Source: an uncultured Ruminococcus sp.
GTDB taxonomy: Bacteria; Bacillota; Clostridia; Oscillospirales; Ruminococcaceae
Assembly (NCBI GenBank): GCA_900541495.1
Contig: UQKC01000028.1
Coordinates: 1-30,654 of the forward strand
Reading direction: 5' to 3'
Length of the DNA: 30,654 nt
This document shows positions 9,420 through 17,759 of this stretch, piece after piece. The notes beneath the pieces were generated by a model. The model was not told the origin of the DNA. It saw nothing but the letters and a program-made list of their open reading frames with translations, and ran no database searches. Numbering within the stretch: the stretch's first letter is position 1; each line of letters starts with the position of its first letter. A program made the translations under genes and the position numbers.

Positions 9420-9431
9420 ATCAGATAATGT

Positions 9432-9467
9432 GAAAAAGTTCCCCCGATATCATACCGAGGGAACTTT
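9432..9467 (-). terminator. Terminator of the GH5 lipoprotein gene
   Basis: On the minus strand the arms around AAAGTTCCCTCGG and GGGGGAACTTTTT form a hairpin ending in a T run, 15-50 bases after the stop codon at 9482. Confidence 0.75.
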
Positions 9468-9481
9468 CATTATTTGAAAGA

Positions 9482-11314
9482 TCAGTCAGGTGCTTTTACA
9501 GTGAATGTTACGGAAATGGTCGTAACGCTCTGCTTGTCACCGAGCGGCATTATCTGCGGCGAACAGTCGGAAAGGTCGCCGTCAGCGGTTCTTGCTTCTT
9601 CGGGGAGCGAATTCACCCAGCCGTTGTAGAGATTTACTCTTGAGCAAAGCTTGTCATCGGAGCAAGTATAGCCTTTGCCCTGCATCTCGTAAGCTTCGCC
9701 GTTGATGAGAATTTCATCAATTGTATAGGTGTAATCGGGGAAGAATTTTTCGCCGTTGGAGATTCCGAGTGCCGAGAATGCAACGCCCTTTGCCGCACCG
9801 CATTCGGAGAAATCGAGGCTTACGGTATATGTGCCCTCGCCCGTGATCTGAACGTTCTCAGCCTTTGCACCCGTTGTGCAGTTTGTCGGGTCGTATGTAT
9901 CGCCGATGCTGTATGAAACGCCGTAGTCGCTCGAAGCATACATTATCCATGCTATCGACATATCATCGGAAGCGGGGAGAGCAATGCTTTCGTTCTGCTC
10001 ATCGATAGACTTCTGCTTGGTTTCTTCGATTCTTTTCTTAGCTTCTGCCTTTATCGTTTCAACGTCCTTGTCCTTTTCGTTGTCATAACGGCGGTCAAGG
10101 AAAAGCTGAACGAGTGCTTCGTCGGAGAACTTGTTTGCCAATCTCTTGTAGAAGTTGCTGCAATCCCAAAGTACGGGGCAGAAATCATAAAGGTCGCAGT
10201 TGTCCAAAAGGTTTGAGTAGAACTTGTCGGTTTCGGGCTTTATTCCGCCGTCGCTCTTCATTACGGCATATTCGCCGATGACAACGCCGTAGCCATCATT
10301 GGAGAACTTGCTGAGTTTTTCCATATTTCCGTTCTGCTCGTCATAATCGGACGGTGAGCCCCACTGATTTACACCGTCCGTGCCGCAGTAATCCCACGGT
10401 GTATAATAGTGTACCGAAAGCAGAAGCTTGCTGTTTGCAGTGTCTTCGGGCATCTTAAAACGCTCGTCGCAGGTAAGTGCGATATCCGTGTTGTAGCCTG
10501 CGATGAGGAGAAAACGGTCTTCGTTGTTGCCGCCGAGCGAACGGATAAGCTTAACGAATTCGCTGTTTATCATATTGGTTGTTTCGTAACATTCGTCCTT
10601 GGTGAGAACGCCCTGCGAACCCGTGATGTCCTTGTCGTTGAGGCGGTCGCCGAGTTCCTCGTTCGCGGATTCAAAGATGAGCTTGTAGGAATAATCCTTA
10701 AAATGCTCACCTATCTGAGTCCACATCGACTTGTACATTTCGAGAGCCTTTTCTCTTACGGCAGTGTCCTCCGCACCGAACATTCCCCACCAGCTTCCGT
10801 CCCAGTGGTCGTTGACGATAACATACATATCAGCGTCAAGCGCATAGTTCACGACCGTTTCAACACGGGAAAAAAGTCTTTCGTCGATAATGTAATCGCC
10901 CGACTCAAAATTCATTCCGTTTGTCCATGCCACAGGTATTCTGATAGTGTCGAAGCCTGCGTCTTTCATGCTCTGAACCATTTCGGCGGTCGTGTAAGGC
11001 TGTCCCCAGAGCGTTTCAAAGCCGTCAGGGTTTGCACCGCCGACATAGCCTGCGTGATTGTAAGCTTCAAGCGTGTTGCCGAGGTTGATGCCGTTGCCCA
11101 TTGCTCTTACAAATTCAAGCGAGGTCATAGACTTTAAGCTGTCTTCCTCTTCCGCATCGACCGAAACCGCCGCAGATGTGCTTGCAGTTGTTGCTTCGCT
11201 CTGAGCATCATCTGTCTTTTCATCGCCGTTTCCGCCTGCACCGTTTCCGCAGCCTGCAAGCATCGAAACGGAGATCAGCAGAGCCGCAAACGATGATAAC
11301 GTTTTTATTTTCAT
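9482..11314 (-). CDS. GH5 endoglucanase lipoprotein
   Basis: Predicted cell-surface beta-glucanase of family GH5, of the GH5_4 type judging by the motifs. The N-terminus is a lipoprotein signal with the lipobox LAGC, followed by an Asp/Thr/Ser-rich spacer. The catalytic domain starts around GNGINLGNTLEA. Catalytic residues are Glu219 in ESANEELG (acid/base) and Glu348 in VVIGEYAV (nucleophile). After about residue 440 a beta-rich C-terminal module (IAWIMYASSDYGVSYSIGD onward) resembles a carbohydrate-binding domain but is not assigned. The start has GGAGGG at good spacing. A near-consensus promoter and a palindrome lie upstream, so it is probably a single-gene, regulated unit. It likely cuts cellulose, xyloglucan or mixed-linkage glucan; substrate cannot be read from the sequence. 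Confidence 0.9.
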   Translation of the reverse strand: MKIKTLSSFAALLISVSMLAGCGNGAGGNGDEKTDDAQSEATTASTSAAVSVDAEEEDSLKSMTSLEFVRAMGNGINLGNTLEAYNHAGYVGGANPDGFETLWGQPYTTAEMVQSMKDAGFDTIRIPVAWTNGMNFESGDYIIDERLFSRVETVVNYALDADMYVIVNDHWDGSWWGMFGAEDTAVREKALEMYKSMWTQIGEHFKDYSYKLIFESANEELGDRLNDKDITGSQGVLTKDECYETTNMINSEFVKLIRSLGGNNEDRFLLIAGYNTDIALTCDERFKMPEDTANSKLLLSVHYYTPWDYCGTDGVNQWGSPSDYDEQNGNMEKLSKFSNDGYGVVIGEYAVMKSDGGIKPETDKFYSNLLDNCDLYDFCPVLWDCSNFYKRLANKFSDEALVQLFLDRRYDNEKDKDVETIKAEAKKRIEETKQKSIDEQNESIALPASDDMSIAWIMYASSDYGVSYSIGDTYDPTNCTTGAKAENVQITGEGTYTVSLDFSECGAAKGVAFSALGISNGEKFFPDYTYTIDEILINGEAYEMQGKGYTCSDDKLCSRVNLYNGWVNSLPEEARTADGDLSDCSPQIMPLGDKQSVTTISVTFTVKAPD

Positions 11315-11337
11315 ATATATCCCTCCAGAAATTGTCG

Positions 11338-11360
11338 TTTTTTACCGTGACCGTAAAAAA
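11338..11360. promoter_or_regulatory. Dyad, possible operator at the GH5 lipoprotein promoter
   Basis: TTTTTTAC, a 7-base spacer and GTAAAAAA form a perfect 8+8 dyad directly downstream of the -10 box, overlapping the likely transcription start. The position suits a repressor site. No matching regulator is identified. Confidence 0.45.
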
Positions 11361-11370
11361 TTCTGTTATA

Positions 11371-11399
11371 ATTATACTCCCCTGCAAAACACATTTCAA
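11371..11399 (-). promoter_or_regulatory. Sigma-70-type promoter of the GH5 lipoprotein gene
   Basis: Reading the minus strand, TTGAAA (11399-11394), a 17-base spacer and TATAAT (11376-11371) form a near-consensus housekeeping promoter about 60 bases upstream of the ATG at 11314. Confidence 0.7.
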
Positions 11400-11458
11400 G
11401 TATTTTATATAAATTTTATATCAAAATCCGCATTTTTTTGTGCAAATATATGTTTTAG

Positions 11459-11501
11459 CTAAAAAAGTTCCCCTCACAAAACCGTGAAGGGAACTTTTTT
11501 A
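11459..11501 (-). terminator. Terminator of the secreted nuclease gene
   Basis: AAAAAAGTTCCC(C)TCAC and GTGA(A)GGGAACTTTTTT form a strong hairpin with a T run, a few bases after the stop at 11505. Confidence 0.85.
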
Positions 11502-11504
11502 TAG

Positions 11505-12632
11505 CTATGGGTTGCATCTCTTGCAAGGATCATAACCCATTTCAATTATCTCGTCACGCGAGCCTGTCACTTCCTTTTTGTTCTTGTCTTTCATCTGCTT
11601 TACGCTTGAGCAGGACGGATAATGGAACTTTTTCGTATTCGTGTTAAGAATGTAAGTCGTCTTTCCCGATGAAACGCCGTTCGTCACTGTCGAACCCGAC
11701 TTTGCCTTGACCGTGACCTTGCAGGTTGCCTTTAAGCCGTTTGTTGTCTTAGCGGTGATAGTGACCGTACCTGCTTTCAAGGCTGTGACCTTGCCCTTGC
11801 TGTTCACTGTCGCTATCTTGTTGTTGCTCGAATACCATTTTACCGACTTTGCTGCCGATTCGGGAGATGTCGTTGCTACAAAGGTCTTTGACTGTCCGAC
11901 TTCGAGGGCATACTTCGTGTAATTGAGCTTTATCGAAGCGATAATACCGTCGGCAAGCTTGCTTTCGCCGTTTGAGTAGTCGATATCAATATTCGGCTGA
12001 ACATTGTAGCAGTAAACATTGAACGAAACGCCTTTTCCCTTATCCTCAACGGAGTATGCCTCTATCTGAACGCCGCTTGCGAGCAGATTTTTGCCATTGA
12101 ATATTGGTGTTACGCGATACAAAACATGGTTATCGGTTTCCTCAACGTAATCTGCGACCATATTCTCAAACGGCAGCATACCCTCAATATTCAGATATCT
12201 TGTCCCCGTGATAAGATTTTTCTCGTTCGCGTTTTCCGCCGTAAGCTGATAGCCGATGAGGTGGCAGCGGTTGTAAAGATACTTACCGTCAACGTTGTCG
12301 TACTTCACCGTATGCCAGCCTGACGGCTTTATCATTCCGATGTTTCCGCGCTTTTCGGTCGGCATTGTTTCCGTGCATACATTTGCATAAGCCACGCCGC
12401 ACCGTCCAAGCTCGTCAAGCTCGCTGTACTTTTCAAACGCTTTTGTCGTCAGATCGGACTTGCCGAAATTCGGGACGTTATCGTTCAGTTCGACATAAGC
12501 TTCGCCCGAATATGCAGGCAGGTTTGACAGCGTTATCTTCTTCGCTTCGGCTGAAACGGACAGTGCTGAAAAATTCAGCACCAAACTCAGCGCCATAAAA
12601 AGGCTCAAAAATACGCTTTTGGTTTTCTTCAT
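11505..12632 (-). CDS. Secreted DNA/RNA non-specific endonuclease with Big2 and Cys-rich C-terminal domain
   Basis: Predicted extracellular nuclease. A signal peptide ends near SVSAEA. The nuclease domain (about 35-210) resembles the DNA/RNA non-specific endonuclease family of streptococcal EndA type: the NRCHLIGYQL motif supplies the catalytic His, and NLITGTRYLN follows. A Big2 immunoglobulin-like domain follows (about 225-305, LNYTKYALEVGQSKTF to TCKVTV). The protein ends with YILNTNTKKFHYPSCSS to DPCKRCNP, an Ada-like Cys module commonly fused to secreted nucleases in Firmicutes. An AAAGGAGG site supports the start at 12632. Likely jobs are nutrient scavenging from environmental DNA or degradation of extracellular DNA. 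The Arg of the classic DRGH motif is replaced (NRCH), which is common in the EndA branch. Confidence 0.85.
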   Translation of the reverse strand: MKKTKSVFLSLFMALSLVLNFSALSVSAEAKKITLSNLPAYSGEAYVELNDNVPNFGKSDLTTKAFEKYSELDELGRCGVAYANVCTETMPTEKRGNIGMIKPSGWHTVKYDNVDGKYLYNRCHLIGYQLTAENANEKNLITGTRYLNIEGMLPFENMVADYVEETDNHVLYRVTPIFNGKNLLASGVQIEAYSVEDKGKGVSFNVYCYNVQPNIDIDYSNGESKLADGIIASIKLNYTKYALEVGQSKTFVATTSPESAAKSVKWYSSNNKIATVNSKGKVTALKAGTVTITAKTTNGLKATCKVTVKAKSGSTVTNGVSSGKTTYILNTNTKKFHYPSCSSVKQMKDKNKKEVTGSRDEIIEMGYDPCKRCNP

Positions 12633-12810
12633 AGAATATCCTCCTTTTATTTTACACTTTATATGCGTATATTTATATTATACTTTATTTCTAAAGTATA
12701 ATCAACACTTATACCGCGTAAAATGTGCAATTACAGTATTTTACAACCATGTATTTGCATAAGATAATGTTATTTTGTCAAAATTATTATACTATTGTAT
12801 TACTTATTAG

Positions 12811-12840
12811 TTAAGTGCGTTACTTGCAGTGCAGTATAAT
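12811..12840 (+). promoter_or_regulatory. Possible promoter of the first XRE gene
   Basis: TATAAT at 12835-12840 lies about 50 bases before the ATG at 12890. The -35 match (around TTAAGT) is poor, so this rests mainly on the -10 box. Confidence 0.4.
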
Positions 12841-12889
12841 ATCCCGACAAACGATATAATGTAAGTATAATCATTTGGAGGGTCGAAAT

Positions 12890-13162
12890 ATGAGGAAAGA
12901 GGTCGCTTTTAAAAATCGTGACCGTTTTATACAGCTTGGCATTGCTATTGCTTCTCTGCGAAAGCTTCGCGGAATGTCGCAGGAAGCTCTTGCCGAAAAA
13001 GCAGGGATAAGCCGCTCGCTCCTGAGCGTTATCGAAGCACCGAATACCGCAAACAGCTTTTCGCTCGAAACGCTTTATGATATCGCAGATGCTCTCGATG
13101 TTTCCCCGTCCGACCTGCTCACCGCTTCGCTTTTTCCCGATAATATTATCAAAAAAGAATAA
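12890..13162 (+). CDS. Small XRE/Cro-type DNA-binding regulator, copy 1
   Basis: A 90-residue single-domain helix-turn-helix protein of the XRE (lambda Cro/CI) family. The domain (about 15-75) shows RKLRGMSQEALAEKAGISRS, the usual recognition-helix region, then LLSVIEAPNTANSF in place of the common IExG turn. There is no sensor domain. The ATG at 12890 has GGAGGG at good spacing; an in-frame TTG at 12875 is less likely. A paralogue with nearly the same sequence follows at 13357. It could regulate itself, the divergent nuclease gene upstream, or loci elsewhere. Target is unknown. Confidence 0.85.
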   Translation: MRKEVAFKNRDRFIQLGIAIASLRKLRGMSQEALAEKAGISRSLLSVIEAPNTANSFSLETLYDIADALDVSPSDLLTASLFPDNIIKKE

Positions 13163-13269
13163 TTATTCGCAAAATGCCATATAGTATCACCTAAATCTAC
13201 AAAAATTAAGGAATGAATCACATAAAAATCACCTTTGTATATGCTACAATTTATACAGAGGTGATTTTA

Positions 13270-13341
13270 ATGATAAAAAATAAATTTTTCATTGTCCTGC
13301 ACAAATGCAAAACTTCAAAACATTTGACAGCGGCAATATGA
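13270..13341 (+). CDS. Possible 23-residue small protein or leader peptide
   Basis: The ATG at 13270 is preceded by GAGGTG at ideal spacing, a better ribosome-binding site than that of many genes here. The product (MIKNKFFIVLHKCKTSKHL, then TAAI) is basic and slightly hydrophobic, and ends 15 bases before the second XRE gene. It could be a leader peptide for translational coupling to that gene, a small protein, or chance. I do not recognise it. Confidence 0.4.
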   Translation: MIKNKFFIVLHKCKTSKHLTAAI

Positions 13342-13356
13342 TAAGGGAGCTTGGAA

Positions 13357-13629
13357 ATGAGTAAAGAAGTATCCTTTAAAAATCACGACCGATTCATTCA
13401 GCTTGGCATCGCAATATCATCATTGAGAAAAATACGCGGTCTGTCGCAGAAAAAGCTTGCGGAAAAAGCCGGCATAAGCCGTTCAATGCTTAGTGTTATA
13501 GAAGCACCGAACACTGCCCATTGCTTTTCTATGGAAGTATTTTATAATATAGCTGATGCGCTGGATATTTCCCCGTCCGAACTGCTCACAGCTTCGCTTT
13601 TCCCCGATGAAATTATTAAAAGAATATAA
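13357..13629 (+). CDS. Small XRE/Cro-type DNA-binding regulator, copy 2
   Basis: Ninety residues, closely matching the protein at 12890: both start with a lysine/glutamate-rich stretch, share FKNHDRFIQLGIAI-type sequence, the helix-turn-helix SQKKLAEKAGISRSMLSVIE, and the ending LTASLFPD. This is a recent tandem duplication with differences scattered along the length, not a broken copy. GGGAG precedes the ATG at 13357; an in-frame TTG at 13351 is an alternative. A strong terminator follows directly. Target unknown. Confidence 0.85.
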   Translation: MSKEVSFKNHDRFIQLGIAISSLRKIRGLSQKKLAEKAGISRSMLSVIEAPNTAHCFSMEVFYNIADALDISPSELLTASLFPDEIIKRI

Positions 13630-13632
13630 CCA

Positions 13633-13676
13633 AAAAAAGCTGTACCGCAAATTTTTCGCTTGCGGTACAGCTTTTT
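13633..13676 (+). terminator. Terminator after the second XRE gene
   Basis: AAAAAGCTGTACCGCAA pairs with TTGCGGTACAGCTTTTT, a 17-base perfect stem ending in a T run a few bases after the stop at 13629. Confidence 0.9.
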
Positions 13677-13687
13677 GCCGATTCAGT

Positions 13688-13722
13688 AAATGTATGTAAA
13701 AATCAGAATTTTACATACATTT
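13688..13722. promoter_or_regulatory. Perfect 14-base inverted repeat
   Basis: AAATGTATGTAAAA and TTTTACATACATTT, separated by 7 bases, sit between two terminators of convergent genes. The stem is AT-only apart from two G:C pairs. It could be an extra terminator or a protein-binding site. Confidence 0.4.
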
Positions 13723-13762
13723 GCTTGAAGTTTATCCCCTCGTATAGATTGTTTAAAAATGC

Positions 13763-13799
13763 AAAACAGCAGTGACGCATAACGCATCACTGCTGTTTT
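13763..13799 (-). terminator. Terminator of the EamA-NhaC operon
   Basis: AAAACAGCAGTGA pairs with TCACTGCTGTTTT around an 11-base loop, 18 bases after the NhaC stop at 13817. Confidence 0.85.
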
Positions 13800-13816
13800 C
13801 ATAAATATAATTTTGC

Positions 13817-15445
13817 TTATTCTTTTACCGCTTTTTTCTTCTCATACATTCTGATAAAGAACAGAACTGCAAGCATAAGAGCTATTGAAAGTCCGAGGAC
13901 TGCAAATACATTCTGCACAAAGCCTGCGAAGATATATCCGACCATACATACTGCCGCAACCGTGAGCGCGTACGGGAGCTGTGTTGAAACGTGGTTGACG
14001 TGGTCGCACTGTGCGCCCGTCGAAGCCATGATAGTTGTATCGGATATCGGTGAGCAGTGATCGCCGCAGACTGCACCTGCGAGGCAAGCGGAGATGCATA
14101 TGATTACGGTTTTCGGAATTTCGCCTGCCGCGGAAACTCCTGCAAGCTCGGTGCTGAAAATTCCCGTTACGATCGGGATAAGGATACCGAATGTTCCCCA
14201 CGATGTTCCCGTTGCAAAGGCAAGTCCGAGTGCAACAACAAAAAGTATGCACGGGAGAAGTATCTCTATCGCAGATGCGCTTTCAACGATTCCCGAAACG
14301 AACGTACCCGCTTCGAGAAGTCCGGTCATTGTTTTCAATGTCCAGGCAAATGTGAGAATGAGTATCGCAGGAACCATTTGCTTGAAGCCTGACGGTATCG
14401 CGCTCATACAGTCACTAAATTTGAGAACACGCCTTGCAAGGAAATATGCTATTATTATGATAAGCGATATGATAGAGCCGAGTGAGAGCGCATACGAAGC
14501 ATCGCAGTTCGCAAATGCATCGATAAAGCTTTCGCCGCTGAAAAATCCACCGCTGTATATCATTCCCATTACACAGCATATAATGAGTATCACAACGGGT
14601 ATGATAAGGTCAATGACTTTTCCGTTGGAAGAAGTATTGTCGTCCTCCGAATCATAAACTGTGTTTCGTGTGGTGAAAAGGTCGCCCTTTGCGGCATTGT
14701 CCTCGTGGAGCTTCATAGGGCCGTAATTCACGCCCGTGAGCGAAATGAAGATGACCATAATTATTGTGAGGAGCGCATAGAGATTATATGGTATCGTGTT
14801 GATGAAAAGCTGTATGCCGTTTACGCCCTCGACCGTGCCGCTTACTGCCGCCGCCCATGATGATACGGGAGCGATGATGCAGATAGGTGCGGCTGTTGCA
14901 TCGATAAGATATGCAAGCTTTGAGCGCGAAACGCCGTGCTTGTCCGTTACGGGACGCATTACCGAACCGACCGTAAGACAGTTGAAATAGTCGTCCACGA
15001 AGATAAGCACGCCGAGCACGAAGGTCGAGATGCAAGCGCCTACCCTTGATTTTATGTGCTTTGCCGCCCATTCGCCGTAAGCCTTGCTTCCGCCTGCCTT
15101 ATTCATAAGCGCAACTATCGTTCCGAGGACAACAAGGAATATAAGTATTCCGACATTGTAGGAATCGGCAAGGTTTGCGATAAGTCCGTCACGAACTACT
15201 GTGGTGAACACGCCCTCAGCGCCCAATGAAGCCGAAGCGGCGTAGATAACAGCGCCCGTAAGGCTTCCGATAAACAGCGAAGAATATACTTCCTTTGTGA
15301 TAAGCGCAAGTCCGATAGCCACTATCGGAGGAAGAAGCGACCAGAGCGTTCCGACCGCATTGGAAATAGGTGCGGAAATCATACAGCACACGAGAAATGC
15401 AAGCATAACGACCGCAAAGATGATCTTGCTCAGATATTTTTTCAT
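13817..15445 (-). CDS. NhaC-family Na+/H+ antiporter
   Basis: A 542-residue integral membrane protein of the NhaC ion-transporter family, with about 11-12 hydrophobic helices across the whole length. Typical family features are LLPPIVAIGLALITKEVY near the N-terminus, VDDYFNCLTVGSVMRPVTD in the middle, SWGTFGILIPI, and GDHCSPISDTTIMASTGAQC near residue 460. Members exchange protons or amino acid-like ions for Na+ in the cytoplasmic membrane. The start codon overlaps the stop of the upstream EamA gene by 4 bases, so the two are translationally coupled. The exact substrate is not readable; close family members include Na+/H+, malate/lactate and amino-acid exchangers. Confidence 0.88.
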   Translation of the reverse strand: MKKYLSKIIFAVVMLAFLVCCMISAPISNAVGTLWSLLPPIVAIGLALITKEVYSSLFIGSLTGAVIYAASASLGAEGVFTTVVRDGLIANLADSYNVGILIFLVVLGTIVALMNKAGGSKAYGEWAAKHIKSRVGACISTFVLGVLIFVDDYFNCLTVGSVMRPVTDKHGVSRSKLAYLIDATAAPICIIAPVSSWAAAVSGTVEGVNGIQLFINTIPYNLYALLTIIMVIFISLTGVNYGPMKLHEDNAAKGDLFTTRNTVYDSEDDNTSSNGKVIDLIIPVVILIICCVMGMIYSGGFFSGESFIDAFANCDASYALSLGSIISLIIIIAYFLARRVLKFSDCMSAIPSGFKQMVPAILILTFAWTLKTMTGLLEAGTFVSGIVESASAIEILLPCILFVVALGLAFATGTSWGTFGILIPIVTGIFSTELAGVSAAGEIPKTVIICISACLAGAVCGDHCSPISDTTIMASTGAQCDHVNHVSTQLPYALTVAAVCMVGYIFAGFVQNVFAVLGLSIALMLAVLFFIRMYEKKKAVKE

Positions 15446-16398
15446 TTTACCTCTCCGTCCATTTCAATTTCTTTAATTTTATCTGTACCTGCAAGCTGTG
15501 CAAGTATTACTGCCGCAAAAATGAGTACACACCCGAAAAATTCCTTTATGCTGAGCTTTTCACCGAGGATAAGCCAGCCCGAAAGCGCCGCAAACACCGA
15601 TTCCAAGCTCATAAGCATCGTTGCAAGGGTCGGGTTCGTGTGCTTCTGACCCAATATCTGAAGAGTATAGGCAACTCCGCAGGACATTATTCCGGCATAA
15701 AGGATAGTTCCGCCCGCACCCACGATGTTTGGTATCGTCGGCTTTTCAAAAATGAACATACATATCAGCATAAGCAATCCTGCCGTGAAAAACTGTATGC
15801 AGGACATCAGAACGCCGTCCGTGTTTTTTTCGTTGAAAAAATCAATGACCGTTATATGCACTGCGAAGAATATCGCGCCGAAGAAAACGAGCAGATCACC
15901 CGATGAAATTCCGATATCCTGCTTTATGCATAACAGCCAAAAGCCTGCCAGTGCTATCGCGATGAAAAGCCACATTCTCAGCGGCATTTTTTTGTGCAGG
16001 AATATCCCTATCAGCGGAACTATGACGATATAAAGCGCCGTTACGAAGCCCGCCTTGCCTGCGGTCGTCTGCGCAATGCCCGACTGCTGGAACGAGCTTG
16101 CAATGAAAAGAACGATGCCGCAGCATATTCCGCCTGTGACGGTATTCTTCAGTGAAAAGGTCGCTTTTTCCTTTCCGTTTCGCTTATCGAGAAAGCGGAA
16201 AAGGATTATCACCGGGATAAGAACAACTCCGCCGAGGAGAGTTCGCATAGCGTTGTATGTGAACGGCTCAACATAGTTCATACCCTCGCTCTGGGCGACG
16301 AAAGCCGTTCCCCATATAAGTGAGGTTATCAACAGCATCAGACTGCCCTTGAAATTTTTTATCATTTTTTTTGCAATACCTTCCGACATAAAATTCAT
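15442..16398 (-). CDS. EamA/DMT-family transporter
   Basis: A ten-helix drug/metabolite-type transporter made of two EamA repeats of about 140 residues. The first repeat opens with LITSLIWGTAFVAQ and contains AGKAGFVTALYIVIVPLIG; the second shows ILYAGIMSCGVAYTLQILGQ and LESVFAALSGWLILGE, both hallmark stretches. It sits in the cytoplasmic membrane and probably exports a small metabolite; the substrate is unknown. The ORF starts at 16398, but the ATG at 16365 (MIKNFKGSLMLL) matches the usual family N-terminus better; no start has a convincing ribosome-binding site. It overlaps NhaC by ATGA, so the pair is one operon. Confidence 0.85.
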   Translation of the reverse strand: MNFMSEGIAKKMIKNFKGSLMLLITSLIWGTAFVAQSEGMNYVEPFTYNAMRTLLGGVVLIPVIILFRFLDKRNGKEKATFSLKNTVTGGICCGIVLFIASSFQQSGIAQTTAGKAGFVTALYIVIVPLIGIFLHKKMPLRMWLFIAIALAGFWLLCIKQDIGISSGDLLVFFGAIFFAVHITVIDFFNEKNTDGVLMSCIQFFTAGLLMLICMFIFEKPTIPNIVGAGGTILYAGIMSCGVAYTLQILGQKHTNPTLATMLMSLESVFAALSGWLILGEKLSIKEFFGCVLIFAAVILAQLAGTDKIKEIEMDGEVK

Positions 16399-16540
16399 AC
16401 TATTTAATATGATACTTTATTTTACAGCCCGTGTCAATGGTTCATGGCGCATATTAAGAGAAAAAATGCAGAAAAATGTCATTATTTTTGTAAAGATCTG
16501 TTTTTGCATATAATTTCTATGTTTGAAAAGCTTGATTTTG

Positions 16541-16722
16541 TATTAAGATCGCATCTAAAAACCATAGTGCCTCAGATGCACAGTCAGATTTTTCGTCAGA
16601 TTGTATAGAAATTTCGCAGGCATACTGTGGTATGTCAAGAAATTTATTTGCAAGATGACGGGAAATCCGCACGCAGATGAGGTCCTAAGGCTTTAGCCGG
16701 TGTTTTTTAGAGGTGACCTATG
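16541..16722. repeat. Long imperfect palindrome, about 180 bases
   Basis: An inner stem pairs about 39 bases (AGATTTTTCGTCAGATTGTA... with ...ATGACGGGAAATCC) around a CATAC-TGTG-GTATG tip. Outer arms (CGCATCTAAAAACC... and ...TTTTTTAGAGGTGACC) pair more loosely. No open frame of note lies inside. It looks like a MITE-like element or a structured RNA. The remainder of 16399-16540 holds only AT-rich DNA upstream of the EamA gene. Confidence 0.6.
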
Positions 16723-16724
16723 GT

Positions 16725-16770
16725 AAAATGCCCTGCAAACGACGTAACAAAGCCGTTTGCAGGGCATTTT
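16725..16770 (-). terminator. Terminator of the binding protein-GH5 operon
   Basis: AAAATGCCCTGCAAAC pairs perfectly with GTTTGCAGGGCATTTT around a 14-base loop, 17 bases after the GH5 stop at 16787. Confidence 0.9.
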
Positions 16771-16786
16771 ATGTATGCAATGATTT

Positions 16787-17743
16787 TTATAAATATTTAA
16801 TGATCTCGTCCCTTACACCGTCAAGCCCTGAATCAGAAATACCGAAATCCATTTTCTTGTAGTTCCAAGCCGCACGGCCGATGCCAAGCTGCTCAAATGC
16901 TTCGTGTATAGCCTTGAACCACTTTACCGTGTCCTCGGGCGAGGCAAGGTCTATAACTCCGTATTCGCCGCAGTAAAGGATCGTTCCGTTAGCCTTTGCA
17001 GCCTCATAAGCACGATTAAATCTTCCGATGAAATATTCGGGAGTTATCGCAGGTTCGCAGTCCTCAATATTCATTCTGAACGAAGTGTCCATACCGTCTA
17101 CCCAGTATGCACCCTGATGCGTGAAGTTGAGCGGATCATAGCAGTGGAAGTTGTAGATCACCTTGTCATCATAAGGAGCATCAAGGTCGGGAACGGCATC
17201 CGGACTGTTGTTCCAGTAACCTCCGACAAGAATGTAGGTATCGGGAGCAATTTTGCGTATTCTCTCAATAGTGCTGCGGATAAGCTTGTTCCATTTTTCG
17301 CTGAAGCTCTGGTCGGTGACTTCGTTGAGAAGTTCAAATGCGATAGTTCCGTCACTCACAGCGTAACGCTCCGCAATTCTGTTCCAAAGTTTCATAAAAC
17401 GCTCCTGAAGAGGCTCGCTGTCGAAGAAACCGAACTCACCCTCGCCCTTGTCGAAAGAGTAGCCTGCCGTCTTGTGAAGATCAAGGATAATGTTTAGTCC
17501 TGACGACTTGCACCACTTTACTGCATTGTCAATGTAGCCGAAACCGTAATCGGTGGGAGCGCCGTTTTCATCTTCAAGGAGGTTATAGTCAATAGGAAGA
17601 CGAATGTGATCTATGCCCCACGATGCAGCCGTTTTTACATCATCTTCGGAGATAAATGTATCATAATGTTCCTTGGTGTGAACGCACTGCGAAAGCCAGC
17701 CACCAAAGTCAACACCTTTTTTAAAGCCTTTGAATTCAGTCAT
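16787..17743 (-). CDS. Cytoplasmic GH5 beta-glucanase/glucosidase
   Basis: A 318-residue family GH5 hydrolase with no signal peptide, so probably cytoplasmic and acting on imported oligosaccharides. The fold starts at GVDFGGWLSQC; HIRLPIDYNLLED and LNIILDLHKTAGYSF are conserved GH5 stretches. Catalytic residues are Glu141 in LLNEVTD (acid/base; Val replaces the usual Pro of NEP) and Glu260 in YCGEYGV (nucleophile). The ATG at 17743 has AAAGGAAAGG upstream and is 16 bases after the binding-protein stop; the longer frame from 17821 would overlap that gene and lacks support. The operon context suggests hydrolysis of beta-gluco-oligosaccharides bound by the upstream lipoprotein. Exact specificity is unknown. 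Confidence 0.88.
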   Translation of the reverse strand: MTEFKGFKKGVDFGGWLSQCVHTKEHYDTFISEDDVKTAASWGIDHIRLPIDYNLLEDENGAPTDYGFGYIDNAVKWCKSSGLNIILDLHKTAGYSFDKGEGEFGFFDSEPLQERFMKLWNRIAERYAVSDGTIAFELLNEVTDQSFSEKWNKLIRSTIERIRKIAPDTYILVGGYWNNSPDAVPDLDAPYDDKVIYNFHCYDPLNFTHQGAYWVDGMDTSFRMNIEDCEPAITPEYFIGRFNRAYEAAKANGTILYCGEYGVIDLASPEDTVKWFKAIHEAFEQLGIGRAAWNYKKMDFGISDSGLDGVRDEIIKYL

Positions 17744-17759
17744 AAAAATACCTTTCCTT

